DNA of 64,000 nt from Otis tarda. Its lineage: Eukaryota > Chordata > Aves > Otidiformes > Otididae. Within the stretch, counting starts at the first letter, position 1. Every line of letters begins with the position of its first letter. Below, one piece after another: positions 25,116-38,000 of this stretch. The position numbers were made by a program, and so were the translations under genes. The notes beneath the pieces were generated by a model. It was given only the letters and a program-made list of their open reading frames with translations, searched no databases and had not been told where the DNA came from. The stretch is from NCBI GenBank assembly GCA_026413225.1, contig CM048553.1:133950190-134014189 (forward strand), given 5' to 3'.

Positions 25116-25173
25116 ACTTTTATTCCACCTTTTTGGTGGAATAAAAGTATTCCATCTTTTTGGACAGTAAAAG
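25116..25173. repeat. Perfect 14 bp stem hairpin with a degenerate tandem copy
   Basis: ACTTTTATTCCACC (25116-25129) and its exact complement GGTGGAATAAAAGT (25135-25148) flank a TTTTT loop. A second, decayed version follows at once (25148-25173): TATTCCATCTTTTTGG then ACAGTAAAAG. The two copies share the TATTCCA.CTTTTTGG core, so a hairpin-forming unit seems to have been tandemly duplicated. It is outside any gene I can see. Confidence 0.8.
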
Positions 25174-25493
25174 CAAGGTATTTCAGATCATACTACAACT
25201 CCGAAAAACCTGCTAGTACTGTGAATTTGCCTGCAATGTTTTCTGTTCTAGTTCATTCATCTAAGAACTCACCTTTTTGAAATGTGATTTACTATTAAAT
25301 GGGCATCTCTAGTGGGCTAGCAACCGAGACTGCCATTTCCTCAACTGTTTCGTTTATGTAAAACAGTAAGTGCAAAAGTAATTCAACTTTCCTCTTCAGT
25401 TGTTGAGTGTCTATGTCTCTGGAAATCACTATTCTGAGAAGACTCCTTGAACTTGAAAGGATAGCAGATAGGCTGGTCATAGCAATTGCATAT
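25174..25493. other. Unique DNA, no gene seen
   Basis: Short stretch between the hairpin and the CR1 pair. Nothing recognised. Confidence 0.6.
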
Positions 25494-26252
25494 AATCATA
25501 GAATAGTTAGGATTGGAAGGGACCTTTAAAGGTAATCTTCTGTAACAGAGTAGCCAATGGTTGTACTTACACTTATAGCAATGAAGAGAGTACAAGTGGT
25601 GTAAGGCTCAGAGACTCATCCCACTTGGCCTTGAATGTTTCCAGGGACGGGGCATCTACCTCCTCTCTGGGCAACCTGTTCCAGTGTTCCACCACCCTCT
25701 TGGTAAAAAGTTTTTTCCTAATATCCAATCTGAATCTACCTCCCTCTATTTTAAAACCATTACCCCTTGTCCTGTCACAACAGGCCCTACTGAACAGCCT
25801 CTCCCCATCTTTCTTGTAGGCCCCCTTGAGGTACTGGAAGAAGACCACTGTAAGGTCTCCCCGGAGCCTTCTCTTCTCCAGGGTGAACAGCCCCAACTCT
25901 CTCAGCCTGTCCTCATAAGGGAGATGCTCCAGCCCTTTTGTCATCTTTGTGGCCCTCCTTTGGACTCAGTCCAACAGGTCCATGTCCTTCTTATGTTGGA
26001 AGTTCCAGAGATGGATGCAGTACTCCAGGTGGGGTCTCATAAGAGCGGAATAGAGGGGCACAACAACCTCCCTTGACCTCCTAGCCACACTTCTTTTGAT
26101 GCAGCCTGGGATGTGGTTGACTTTCTGGGCTGTAAGAGCACACTGCTAGCTCATGTTCAGCTTTTCATCCACCAGTACCCCGAAGTCCTTCTCCTCAGGG
26201 CTGCTCACAATATATTCTCCACCCAGCCTGTAGTTGTGTTTGGGATTGCCTC
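25494..26252 (-). mobile_element. CR1 LINE, 3' part, antisense
   Basis: Read on the minus strand, the element ends at 25494 with ATTCTATGATT, the CR1 3' signature, preceded by the end of ORF2. The minus frame at 25573-25944 (123 codons) keeps much of the C-terminal part: [19 protein letters not shown], then [20 protein letters not shown] and [21 protein letters not shown]. These strings are typical of the CR1 ORF2 C-terminus. The copy is 5' truncated after the reverse transcriptase domain, near the region coding NPKHNYRLG. It cannot encode endonuclease or reverse transcriptase. It abuts a sense CR1 fragment on its 5' side. Confidence 0.92.
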
Positions 26253-26284
26253 CATTAAATTAACAGGGAACTTTAAAGTAGGTT

Positions 26285-26419
26285 AGCAAATGTGCCACCC
26301 ATCTACAAGAAGGACTGGAAGAGGATCTGGGGACCTACAGGTCTGTCAGTCTGACCTCGGTGCCGCAGAAGGTTATGGAACAGATCTTAAAGGTCTTTTG
26401 CAATCTAAATGATTCTATG
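26285..26419 (+). mobile_element. Short internally deleted CR1 fragment, sense
   Basis: The first ~100 bp (26285-26386) encode the start of a CR1 reverse transcriptase: ANV.PIYKKD, then remnants of the VSLTSVPGKVMEQIL region in shifted frames. This is joined directly to ~33 bp of CR1 3' end (AAAGGTCTTTTGCAATCTAAATGATTCTATG). More than a kilobase of ORF2 is missing between the two parts. It sits beside, and opposite to, the antisense CR1 at 25494-26252, with about 30 bp of unassigned sequence between them. Confidence 0.75.
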
Positions 26420-29400
26420 AACTAAGTTGAAAGTATTTGGGGGTTCGAGTTTGGAAATAGATTTCAGTGGGGTTAGGAAATGTTGAAGATCTGGAGATGT
26501 GGGCATTTGTGGTGTTGGGTAGGTAGCTAAGGTAACTGTTAATTCCCTTTCAGTAACAGCTGTTGAGTACAGATACTCTTTCCGTAGGGAATCTCTGCTG
26601 GGAATGAGAAAAGAGAGAGCTCCTGAAGAAGCTGGGAATGACATTGGGAGTTCTAATTGTAGTGCTGTAAAGTGACCACTTGACTTCTCTAGGCTCTAAG
26701 GGTGGTGGAAAAATGGCGCCATAGAAAATCATGGAAGGAAGTGGCAGATTAAGGACAGCCCTCCAAGTGGAAACAATTAAGGAAGGACTTGTGAAAAGGT
26801 TTTTTTTAAAATAACTCACGATCTGAGCGACCAAAGTTAGCAAAATCTGATTAAACTGCAGATCTATCACTGGTATCCATGTATCCAGGGCACTTATTTC
26901 TTACTTTTTTCCTTGCTGTCTCCTATGTGGTTACAACTGCAGATATAGCTTGGGAAAACTGGAGAATGTTAATTCTTTTATGTGTTTAGACCTGTAAAAA
27001 TAAAAACATTTGCTTATGGCCCTTAGCTCTTCTGTTTGTCTCTCTTTGTATATTTTTCCTCCCTCCCTTTGTCATAATTTCTCCTAGTTGTCTGGTTGTG
27101 TGTTGGTTTTTTTCAGACTTTTACTGTTTTGCTGTGATCTTATAAATCTGGTTGGTTTTTTTTTTGTTTTGTTTTGTTTTGTTTTTTTTCTCCTGTGTTG
27201 CTGTTTGGGCAATAACGTATTTTTTTTCCTAATATGAGGTGTGCATCAGTGTTTCATATTTTTTTCCCTAGCATTACTGCTTCTTTGGTAAATGGGTTGT
27301 AAAAAACCTATCATTTTCATTTCAGATGCCAGGAGTGAGTTGACAAAGATGACTTTCTGCATACCCTGCTGCTGTGCCTGGAAGGTAAAGAGGAATAATC
27401 CTTTTGTACACTGCACAAAGCAGGTGGTGGTCTTTTGCAACTAGAAGGATCTGAAAACTTTGTGAAAATGGTGCTGTTTAATACTTTCCCATGGCAAAGG
27501 TTAGCTCCTACATGTGCGTGCTGGTTGAATAATACATTTTCCTATTAAAGTGATATGCTTCAGAGTGATTGTGTAGCTGATGAGAACGTAGGAAATGTAC
27601 GGTTTGCCACTGAATTTATTAGTGACACATGACACAGTCCTAGCTGGGTGCTGCATATCACAAAATACAGAGGCACACATAGTCTGTTTGAAGGCTGCTC
27701 ATTTCTAAGATGCAGACATTTAAAAAAGTAGTAAAGGGCATATTATTATGCAGACTTTCAGGCATATTGAGTCTATTTGGAGAAATAGGATACAGATATA
27801 TTGCTAGCAATGCACAAAGAGGCTACAGGCATGCCATGTGCTAGACAATGTGAATTTTACAATATGGAAAGAAAAGTTTATTCCATGAATGCTTAGTAGT
27901 AATATTTACAGTCTACCATGAAGGCTTGCTAAGTTGAATTAAAAAAATTACAGAATTTATTGCAACTATTTTGGACTTTGGGAGGCAACATGACTTTGTT
28001 GTTACTGTACCTTCCTGATATCTATCTGATAGGAAAAAGAATTTCTCTTTTAGTTCAGGAGCAGTTACTTATGACTATATTTCCTTCCTGACAAATAAAA
28101 CTGAAATGGAAGAAGAAACCATTTACCTATTGGCACCTCATTCTTATTAATTCCTGCTGGTTTTTGTCAGCATCAGAAAATATATTATAAAAAATGTCAC
28201 CAAAAATAAATTAATGTGGAAGGTATTTAATTTCCCTGTGCCACACCGCTGACTTCATGTGTGCTCTTTATCAATCAGAAGAGGAATCTAAATTCTTTAT
28301 AAAGCAGAAGGAAACTAATCTGTTTTCTGAGATTAAAAATATGTATGTTTTTAAAGCATTTTCATTGTAAGGCTTATATTCAAAATGACAGATATGGATA
28401 AATTAGTCAAATAAATTCTCAACAACTATAACTTTAAAAATATTGTCAAAGCTGTGTTTTTTTCCCGTTAGGCATTTAGGTTTTGTTTTCTCACTGACTT
28501 GGCCAATTTTACTGAAATAAAACCCAAAGTAGGAGGGTAATATCTACTATGTACTGCCCTGAAACATATTCATATGTGATGTGAATAAAGGTGAGAGCTG
28601 CCCTTAAATCATAAAAAAGAAATGAGATTGAGAGCTGGGCATGCAATGGAGACACAAGCAGGATGGCAAGAACTAAATGAGCTAGGAAATCAAAAGACAG
28701 CACGAGCTTTACAAGGGCTCTTCAGATTTCACAGCGACTCAGAAGTTGAAAGCCTCATAACCTATAAGGAGAAGACTGTGAGGACAAGAAGTCTCCCCTC
28801 CCTCCTTTATTCTGCTACATACACTCCTTGAATTACATAATTTAAAAACCCAACACCTAAACAAGACCCAATTGAACAATACAAATCTGCCTGATGAAGT
28901 CAAATACTACCTACCTAACAACAAACGGAATAAAAGCAAAGGAAATATTGAACTGAGCATGAGAGTCACTGCCTCAGACTTGCTTCTTGAGATGTAGTTT
29001 GGATTATGTCTGGTTCCTGGAACAGGACCTATCGTCAGCTTTGCTTTAAAGTGCCAGCCCAGCTCTGGAATGATTTCTGACACTTTGAAATAGCTATCAC
29101 AGCATATCATAAGAAAGAGTTTATTGCTATCAGAATCCACACTGGAGAAATAGGTGCTTTATAGCTTCTACTGCTCCATAAAGAGAAGCATCTGAGTAGG
29201 GATGGGACATAATTAAACATTTGGCATCTCAAGTGCCTTGTGGAACATTAATCTAAGCAGGTAAATCAGCTCAGCATGGATAACAGTGTAGAGGTCATGC
29301 AGTACAAGAATATACACAAAAAATAAAAACATCCTTTTGCAGGCACTGAATAATAATAATCAAAATGGACTCTACAAGGACAGGTTACTGATGCAAAAGG

Positions 29401-30849
29401 AAAGCAAGCGTAAAGTGCATACACATCCCAGAAAACCAGCAGAATGCAGATTAGAGAGATTGCTCCTGCTTTCCTGTTCTCAAAGTACCTAGGTATTAGT
29501 ACTTCATAAAATGATTCTTCAGCTCTTTTCACATGATTAAATTTTGGTTATCTCAGTGCAGCAGGATAATTGTATGCAGATTTGCAAGAATGTCACATTG
29601 TTATCTCCTTTTAAATCTTTAACACACATAACCTTTTGTTTTGCTTTAAAAACAACAAAAAATGTAATAAAACTGTTGTTGGCTCTTTGGATTTGAGTTG
29701 TGTTATTGCTTGCTTTGGCAAGAGAAATGAAGAGTTTTACTGGAAAAATTGTTCAGATAACCAAAGTGAAGCCCCTATGGATTTTAAAATCTTCCAGAGA
29801 GCAGAAAATTCAGCTACAACTTTATGATACCATTTGTTTATACAATTTATATGACAACACCAAAGCCTTGGAACTGATCTTTTCTGGCATAAGTTTTAAG
29901 CTTACAGAAATGGTTATTTAAAATATTTTCTTCATAAATCTATCTGATGTGTTGACTAGGTCTGTGTTTTACCTAAGGGAGGAATAGAAGTCAGGACATG
30001 AACTCCACAGTTCAAGGTATCAGTCCAAGAACTACTGTTATTTCTATGTTATCCCGATGAAACTAAAGGTGAGCTTCAGGTATTCCTCTCAAATATTCCC
30101 AGATATTTTGCCCTTTCCAGACATCTAACTCTTTCTTATTTCTATTAATTCAAAAAAGAAGAATAGCAAGGTACTCATCATTCTGGCTTTAATTTTTGGA
30201 GGATTTCTTCTGGAGAAGGTACCAGTTAAATCACATTTTTTTACCTAAGATTTTGAGAAATGCCACATCTTACTAACTTCTTCCATTCAAGAAAACACCG
30301 ATGGAACACCAGCTCCTTTGACATCATGTATTTAAGACTCTAAGGTCTTTTTTTAATTAACACATAAAGGTAAGTGTCTTCTTCTCCACTCTCTTGCAAA
30401 TACAATTCAGAGAGACCCTACTTTAGAACTCAGAGTTAGATGGAGCAAAAATCTTCTCACACAAGTTGAGATGCTGAGCTGAGACCATGGATAAACTTCA
30501 TCTTGTGGACAGAAGTCAAGTCACAAAGACACTCACAGTTACCTGCAGGTTCTATTGCTTTAAGTAAAATTCCCCACTGTCACAGCTGGGCAAGCCTTGA
30601 GGCAATGTTTCCTTCCAGTTTGATATTGGGTATGAAATCAAGGGAAAGAAACTTAAATATATCTTACAAGTACTCCTTCCTAAGTTCCTATACAAGTGGC
30701 TGCTTACCAGAAATGACCCTTGGCAGGTGGTGTCCTGGGTCCATTCAGCTTTTCAATACTTTAGGCAGCAAAACTTGCAATAACTTTTTCAATTCTAGGT
30801 TTGTTTTTTTTTTTTTTAAATAATTCTTGATGTTACAATGTTTTCCCAA
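26420..30849. other. AT-rich unique DNA, no gene seen
   Basis: No gene or named repeat. A TTTTG-type microsatellite occupies about 27155-27189. Open frames such as 26550-26870 (minus), 29266-29532 (minus) and 30503-30823 (plus) carry no domain and start or end inside low-complexity runs. Confidence 0.55.
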
Positions 30850-30912
30850 GTTTTGTATTTTTAAGCAAACATTCTGTATTTTTAAGCAAACTTTCTATAT
30901 TTTTAAGCGCAA
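30850..30912 (+). repeat. 21 bp tandem repeat, three copies
   Basis: Three consecutive 21 bp units with the core TGTATTTTTAAGCAAAC (30850-30870, 30871-30891, 30892-30912); the third reads TATATTTTTAAGCGCAA. Because 21 is a multiple of 3, the plus frame shows a heptad-like string (FCIFKQT). No coding function is likely. Confidence 0.85.
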
Positions 30913-33900
30913 TTTACTGGGAAAACTGCTCTACTTTCTTTTAAGCTATGTTTCTTTTCTTGCCTTGTCTTGTGCGTTACTACTGTGCAAGATCCTACTT
31001 CCCTGCACGTTGAGTCACAAATACTTCAGTGGCCTTTTGATGGTAAAGGCCATCATCAAACATCTTGAAGACTGCAAGATGTTTTAAAAGTGAAATGCTA
31101 ACATTTTGGGGAAAGAGTTTTCTGATTTATCAACATGAAGATGAAGATTGCTGCTTGAATCACAAAGCTCTGCAAAACCAAGAAAAATAACCCCCCAAAT
31201 CTTTACAGATAGTCAAATACAGATATGCAGAGCAAGCACAGATTTCAAATTCACAATTCTCATATTTTTTTTTGTAAATTATTTTTACTAATAAAGTAGT
31301 TCTCTCAATGGAGATTGAAGCTTACTGCAGTATCTAATCCATGTTTTCCCAAGTAATTCTGTAAGTGTATCCATCAAGTGAACATTTTAAACTTGCTTTT
31401 AAGCTCACAAATTCTTTTGAATTACAAGCATACATGAATTATTTCTCAGTCCTCAATCACAGTCAGTTTCCATTCTCAAAAGTTCTTCTGATGGTATATT
31501 TCTACTGCAGCTATAATGTTATCTTTAGCTGTTTTGGGATTTTATACGACCACACATCATTGATGTTGCTGAGCACATTTTCCATGATATTTGGGATGAT
31601 GGTTTATGGTTGAAAATAATTATTTTGGCAGTGTTAATTGATGGGGCTGCAAATATTTTATGGTTTAAACTATTGCCCTGATATGAGATTTTCTGGAGCA
31701 GTATGCTCCTACATGGCAGGAATCTCTTTTATATGTGATGAGAAGACATCTTTTTAGAAAATATATGAGCTGCTTGTGGTTAACACTAGAAGCATTGACA
31801 TGTTTTCTATTAGGATTCATTTTCCCATTATTGGAAAGTGATATATCATGTTATTTAAAGTCCATATTAAGAACAAGAATATGGACCATCAGAATAAGAA
31901 TCATCTGTAGATGCTGTATGAGGATAACCTCTTAATCTGTGCTTCATAGCTCTATGCTATGAAGTACTCTGCCAAGTGAAGCCAACACTACTGCAGGAGC
32001 CACAGAACTGCCTCCTGTGTGTTTTTAGCTTCCATACATTCATTTTGCCTCATGGCTGAAAATTAGATACTGCAGGTCTCAGATGATGTAAAGGCCACTA
32101 ACTGGAAGTATGCAATAAGTAATAATGTTTACAATTGTAGCCAGAGAATAGACCAATTTTGGAATATACCTATTGTTTTTCAGATAGGATTCAGTTAGAA
32201 TAGCACAAATTATCAACAACTATTTGTACTCTGCAATCCTGACTATTCAAATTAAATGGCTTATGCTCTGTGCGTAATCTAGGAAGCAACTAATCTCTGC
32301 ATTATTGCAAGCAGTATGTACCCGTCTTGCAATATGGCATTCTTGTACTGCACAGTAAGCAGAGGGATGTATCTTTTCTTTCCTCTATATTCCTGGAAAT
32401 GAAGAAAGGAGGACACCAAAGTAAATAATTTTCTGGCTGGTTTCACTCAAAAGCTCTTGTGGAATCTGCTGATAGCTTGAAAAGAACTTAATAAAAAGTT
32501 GGAAAAGGAGAGATTGAATAGGATAAGTAATAAGAACCAAGGTGAAGAGAAACCCTGAAAGATAAATCTAGTGAAGTAGACTGAGCTTCGACAGAGTCCC
32601 TTGAATTAAACCGCTCTTAAACCACTTCAGCTGAATGTGGGCCCTGGAGTACAATTTGCAGTGATACTAAGTTGATAGAAATTGTTTTTCTATAAAGCTC
32701 CTTGGAGTGTTAGCTTTGATTAATCAGAGGCAATTATCACATCTAACAAAGCATAGATACAAACACAGAGAAACTGTAGTCATGGCAAAGTCCACAGCTT
32801 TCTTGCACCTAGATGTAAGAAGTTCCACAGGAATGTGATCTCATATGCAAACCAATTTTGTATTTACTATTGTTGCATGTATATTTTCTAAGCAGCAGTG
32901 TAATCAGGTGTTTGCTTCAAAACTAGATGAGCTCAGTCACAAACTCCTCTACACTTGGTAATTTTGAAATAACCTGACTAGCTTTCTCTAAACACCAATC
33001 AACAAGACATATGGGTTTTGTAGTGCACCTGGACCACGGCTAGGCTTCTAAGCCAACTTATAGATTTGGAGTAAATAAGTGCCAAACTAAATTAAAAATG
33101 AAACCTTCTCTTAGATGGAATTGTTGTTGGTATTCTAAGGGCCAGACTTCCAGTGAACTGTTTCATCCTTTTGCTCATTTTACTGCTTTAAAATATTTCA
33201 GGCTAAATATCACCTGTGTGGGGAAATAGATTGGATTCATAGTCTGCTGAGTTTACTTGCAATGAGTTTCAGTTTTTGCTATCCCTATCTAGGGGGGAAG
33301 TAACCCCTCCAACCACCTCAGCTAACTCCATCAGGGAACTGTGAATCAAGGGCCTGCCCCCCTGTGCTAAATGCAGAGATGCTTGCAAATAAACTGAACT
33401 CATCGATGGTTGCTCTGAATACAGCAAGTTGCAGATTGTGGCAAGTCAGGGTTGAACAGGCTCTGCAATATTCAACAAGCTCTGCAATGGGAGCTGCGGT
33501 ATCTGACAAAAGGATTGGTGGTCAGATGGAGGCAGCAAATTCTTACAGCTCCTTGGTCTGGACTGTGAGCCAGACTCTGCGTTAGCTGTTTCAGGGCCAG
33601 AAGGGTGACTTGAATTCTTATTGCCTGTTTTCAAGAGAACAATTACATCACCTGAAATGCAGGCTGACAAAGCTCCCCTGAGCTGTGTGTGCAACCACTC
33701 TCTGCATGTTTAAAACCAGTCACTGAACTGCAAGACATAGTGCAATCACTGTAAAGTCATAAACATTTGTTTTCACAGGTAGTGAGGGTGGAGTTTTTAA
33801 GTAGAATTTTACCATAAATCACAACTAGGCCCTCAAAACCAAATAAAAGAGTAATTGTTGCCTTATGAAAGCTATCACAGCAGCTCAACTTGAAGATCTA

Positions 33901-34161
33901 TTTCTTTCTTTTCACAAGTGCTGTTGGAAATAATCCAAATATACTGGAAGTTGTGTTTTCTATTTTGTGGTGAGGAAATGGAGGCATAGGGACATAAAGA
34001 ATATAGCTCAAAAAATACTTTCAGAGCTGTAGGACTGATCCCTGGTGTACACGGCTGTCACAGTGCAATCCAGCATCCTAGGCAAGGAGGGTATGTGCCC
34101 TGTGCTACTCACGGAGTGCCCTGAACTCCTCCGAATGGTAGCACTATTACAGCAGCTAGAG
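30913..34161. other. AT-rich unique DNA, no gene seen
   Basis: A small hairpin lies at 31942-31964 (arms CTTCATAGC and GCTATGAAG, loop TCTAT). The part at about 33300-33720 has a more balanced composition and overlapping open frames on both strands (33318-33509, 33364-33585, 33446-33694), without a recognised family. Confidence 0.5.
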
Positions 34162-34420
34162 GAATCATAGAACCATAGAATTTTTAAGGTTGGAGAAGAC
34201 GTCCAAGATCATCAAGTCCAACTGTCAACCTAACACCACCATGTCCACTAAACCATGTCCTGAAGTGCCATGTTCTTTGAACACCTCCAGGGATGGAGAG
34301 TCTATCTCTTCTTCAGGCAGCCGATTCCAGTGCCTGATCACTCTTTCAGTAAATAATTGTTTCCTAATATCCAACCTAAACCTCCCCTGATGCAACTTGA
34401 GGCCATTTCCTGTTGTCCTA
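34162..34420 (-). mobile_element. CR1 LINE 3' fragment, antisense
   Basis: Starts AATCATAGAACCATAGAATTT, the reverse of a CR1 3' end, and reads back through the ORF2 C-terminus. The minus frame contains [35 protein letters not shown]. The CAAGATCATCAAGTCCAAC block marks a CR1 subfamily different from the GTCATCTAGTCCAAC copies elsewhere in the window. Homology stops near 34420. Upstream on the minus strand the frame runs on into non-CR1 sequence to 34617, giving a chance 130-codon fusion frame. Confidence 0.88.
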
Positions 34421-34828
34421 AAGTACTTATCCTGGGGGGTGAACCTCAAACTCTTGACTCCGAGCATTGGGAAGAAGTTTCTGTCCTCTGCAGTAAAGCA
34501 GCCCTGCTCAATGCTGAGCACCTGTTTAAGAACAATCAGTGTCTCATGGTGATGCCACCACTTGTCTTTTGCACAGCAGAAATAGGGAAAGCGGTGGGGA
34601 GGAAGGGGGTGCTTCACCCTCTCTTGACCTGAGGATGTCCTTTGCCTCCTCTGAGAGCCTCCCCACTCAACAAGACACAGAAGAAAGTGGCAAGGGAGGA
34701 CATACCTCTCCCTCCCCTTTGCTGCAGCTGGAAAGATAGGGATGGATGAAAGATCATGGCACTAAAGCCAAAGAGCAGAGTGAGAACCCAACAGTCCTCA
34801 GACCTGTCCTCTTTGGCAAAGGCAGCCT
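34421..34828. other. Unassigned GC-richer DNA beside CR1
   Basis: Balanced base composition, no recognised repeat. Open frames occur on both strands. It could be a diverged upstream part of the neighbouring CR1 subfamily, but I cannot align it with the other copies. Confidence 0.35.
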
Positions 34829-34882
34829 TCACCATCACCATCACCATCACCGTCACCATCACCATCACCATCACTGTCATCA
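34829..34882. repeat. CACCAT hexanucleotide / trinucleotide repeat
   Basis: About 54 bp of (CAC CAT)-type repeat with two interruptions (CGT and TGT). Read on the plus strand it gives a polyhistidine string; read on the minus strand it gives alternating Met-Val. It is a simple repeat and not a coding domain. Confidence 0.9.
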
Positions 34883-35032
34883 CTTTCTTTTTTTAATCCT
34901 TACCTCTCAAGGGAGGGGAATGTCCTAAGACTGATTTCTGCCTCAGAGAGCTTGCAACACAACTTCAGCGTCACTTTCCATCGTCCTGGACCTTCCTTTT
35001 TTTACAAGGTTTTTTGGGGCTTTTGGGTTTGG

Positions 35033-35053
35033 TTTTTTTTTTTTTTTTTTTTT
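35033..35053. repeat. Run of 21 T
   Basis: Uninterrupted T run in a longer T/G-rich tract (about 34997-35098). It could be the A-tail of a minus-strand retroposed sequence, but no body is recognised. Confidence 0.85.
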
Positions 35054-35098
35054 AGGAGGGGGAGGATGGTTTGGGTTTTTTTGTGTGCTTTTTTTTTC

Positions 35099-38000
35099 CC
35101 TGCACATGCTTTGCCTCTAAAATTAGGAGCTGGACTTAGATTATGGGCTGCAGCTTTCTTGTTTGTGGTGCTGTCCTTCCTTCCATCCAGCAGCAAGCTA
35201 TCAGCCATTCTGCACTGTCCTCTGCAGAGAAGGTTTCAAAAGAAGAAGAAAGCCTCATGTCTTCCAGCTCTGCTTTAGAAGGGATTTTAAGGCCAAATGA
35301 GCAGAATGTTTTTGGTTTTATTTATTTTTCTGTGCGATGGTAATGCTCTGAGGCTAATCTCTATTGTATTATGAAATGTACATATCTCTAGCACTGATGG
35401 ACAAGGAGATGTTGACTGTCCTAGTAATCTCTATGCAAAATGAAATAGCATGAAGTAAGTGCTGAGGAAAAAGATGTAGAGTTTTAGTTTCTTATTGAAA
35501 AGCATTGCTATCCCTGTAGAAAATTGATTCCAACAGTCGAATCTCCAAAAATGCATTAGGAATACAAAAAAAAAATTTCCTCTTTTAAAAGCAAAAGCAG
35601 CAAAAAGTAGTTCTTTTGCCAGGTTTGCAAGGTTTCATTTTTCTTAAAAATGGAGTTGTGAATGAGTGTATTTTTGAAATTGCCAAGAAGGCAAAACTGA
35701 GAAAAGTTTGGGATAAAAATAAAATTGGGATCTCTAGCTCAGCCTGCCCCATTAGTTATGGCTTAGCAATGTGCATTATACAAATACAACAATGTGACTT
35801 TCAAAACCCGATTAAAGACCTGACCTACAGATTAAGTAGGGCCATCTTAATATTGCTTGTGAAAGGAATGTCCTGTTTTGCAGGCTAAGATAGCAAGGAA
35901 TAGGAGGAACTACTCTGGGTTTAATTTTCCAATACTTATTCAAAAAATAAATAGGTTTGTGGGAACAAATAAAGAAAAATGAAATTCATAACTGATGACC
36001 TGTAAAGTCTTTGCTTTAAGTACAATTGTCTCTTATCTGCAGTTCTCTAAGGAGCAGATGAAAATATTATGCAAGATGTTAATGACACATGACAGATTTT
36101 AAAAATATTTTTACTATCTTCCTTCTTTCTACTAAGATTATAGAGATAAGGAAGCTTTAGCATTTTCTTCTAGATAGGGAGACAAAACATTTTCTATTTT
36201 TTAAAATATTACCTTTAATTCCATTTGTCTTCTATAACAGAAAGAGTGAAGTACATCTATAATATGACAAGAAAATGCATAAAATATGAAAGGATATTAT
36301 ATGAATATTTTTACAGGTATCTTTTTCCACTTTAGAAAAACTACTTGCTGCTGTTGCATTGCTCCATTTGTGATGTAGGATGAGAATTGGTTGGGATGGA
36401 ATGCTGCTTGCAGCTCAGGCAGCTGGGATAGACGCCCTCATTTAATTTGATTGTATAAGCTTGCAGATCTGAAACAGTAGGCTGCTGGCAGAAAGAGTTG
36501 ATCAAATTAAAATGCCTTTTTGGACAACAAGGAAACAAAGAAAATAGCTTTATCTGTTTATTGTTTTGTAAAACATCCTTGTGCTAAAGGGAAGAAAAAA
36601 ACAACAGAAAAAAGAAAGGAAAGATAGGAAAGGTGGAGGCATTTTTGAGAAGGGAATTTTCTTATAATAAAAATGTTGCCAGCTGATAGATGAATAGGTC
36701 AGTTGAACGAGCTCTTTAAAAATCCATGTGACACTGGTTACAGAGTGAAAGTGGATAAGCAATTTACAGAATGTAATTTACTCTTTGAACATTGGTTTTA
36801 CATTAAGGCAATACTCATGATCAGACTACAAATACTTTGGTTAGAATTACTGCATTTGGGGACAGATCTTCTATGAGCTGATTACAAAAATCCTGCCGCA
36901 GGTGTGGTATCTGTATCTCCTAGTTTTGAAACAGGATTTCAGTGTTTGGTTCACATCATATCTTTTGAATATCCTGACTAAGTGTAACATAGGGAAAAAA
37001 AGGTCTAGAAGTCAAAAAAGTATTAATTCTTTGGGTTAGATCTGTTTAGGAATGGTATTGCACACAAAGGATTAAAGATTTCTGCCAAGTTTATATCTTT
37101 TTTTACTTTTTCAAGGCCCCTTAACTTTGTGATACGTTTAATCAAACTGTAACCCTGAAAAGATTCAGATTTGATTTGCTTCTAGCGTTTTAGAAAAGGA
37201 TCTCTAGCAGTTATTGTACTCATAGCACACGCAACTCACACAGCCCAAGTTAAAGTGCAGAACCTCATTCTACCTTTTTTTGTGGGAAATTTTGAGAAAA
37301 TGAGCCCAACAGAAATCCTGCAGTTGTGATTTCTTGCATTTCTGTGTAATGATATTCCTGCACATATGATATCAGTGCTGTGATTTTGAATTACAGGACT
37401 ACAATTTAACTCCAGTAAAAGTCAGTTTTCACTTTTGTTTATAATTTTAAAATTGTTATACTGTCTCTTTACAAAGGATGAGGGAAACATTTTTGTTGGG
37501 ATGACTCCGTTTTGTGCTTATCTTTCTTCTTCGCCACAGTTGTAATTTTAGCCAGATTTCACACCAAATTGCAAGGACATTTCTGCACTGCTGAGGAAGC
37601 AGGTCTCTCATTCAGCACAGAAAATCTCACTGTCATCTTGGTGCAGATCTGCTGGGGATCCAACCAACGGCTGTCTGGAGATGACAAGGGCCAAATCTTG
37701 TATTGCACTTGAGTTCTTCTGGTACTTATTTGATTGTACTGGCACAGTGAGATTGTAATTATCACGTTTAGCCCTACTTATTGGAGTCCTCACTGTGAGG
37801 TTATTCTATATTCTGCCAGGTTCAGAAAAGAAAATAAGGAAAAAAAAGGAATAACTGTGAGAGGCATTTACACTGCCTAATTTTAGACATCTGTCTTTAT
37901 GTTCTGCATCACCCTTTGAAGACTCTTTTTTTTTTGCTTTCTGGAGCCTGCATATAAATTTGGGGCTGTAGCTACAGAAGCTCTGCAATGTGCTTAAGTT

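Noticed and set aside
26443..26460. GGTTCGAGTTT, resembling a tRNA B box
   Set aside because: No A box at the right distance upstream and no cloverleaf can be drawn.
31942..31964. 9 bp stem hairpin considered as a small-RNA precursor
   Set aside because: The stem is far too short for a microRNA precursor and is expected by chance in this much DNA.
34746..34928. Frame with a polyhistidine tract
   Set aside because: The tract is a CAC/CAT simple repeat; the other strand gives Met-Val repeats, and there is no gene structure around it.
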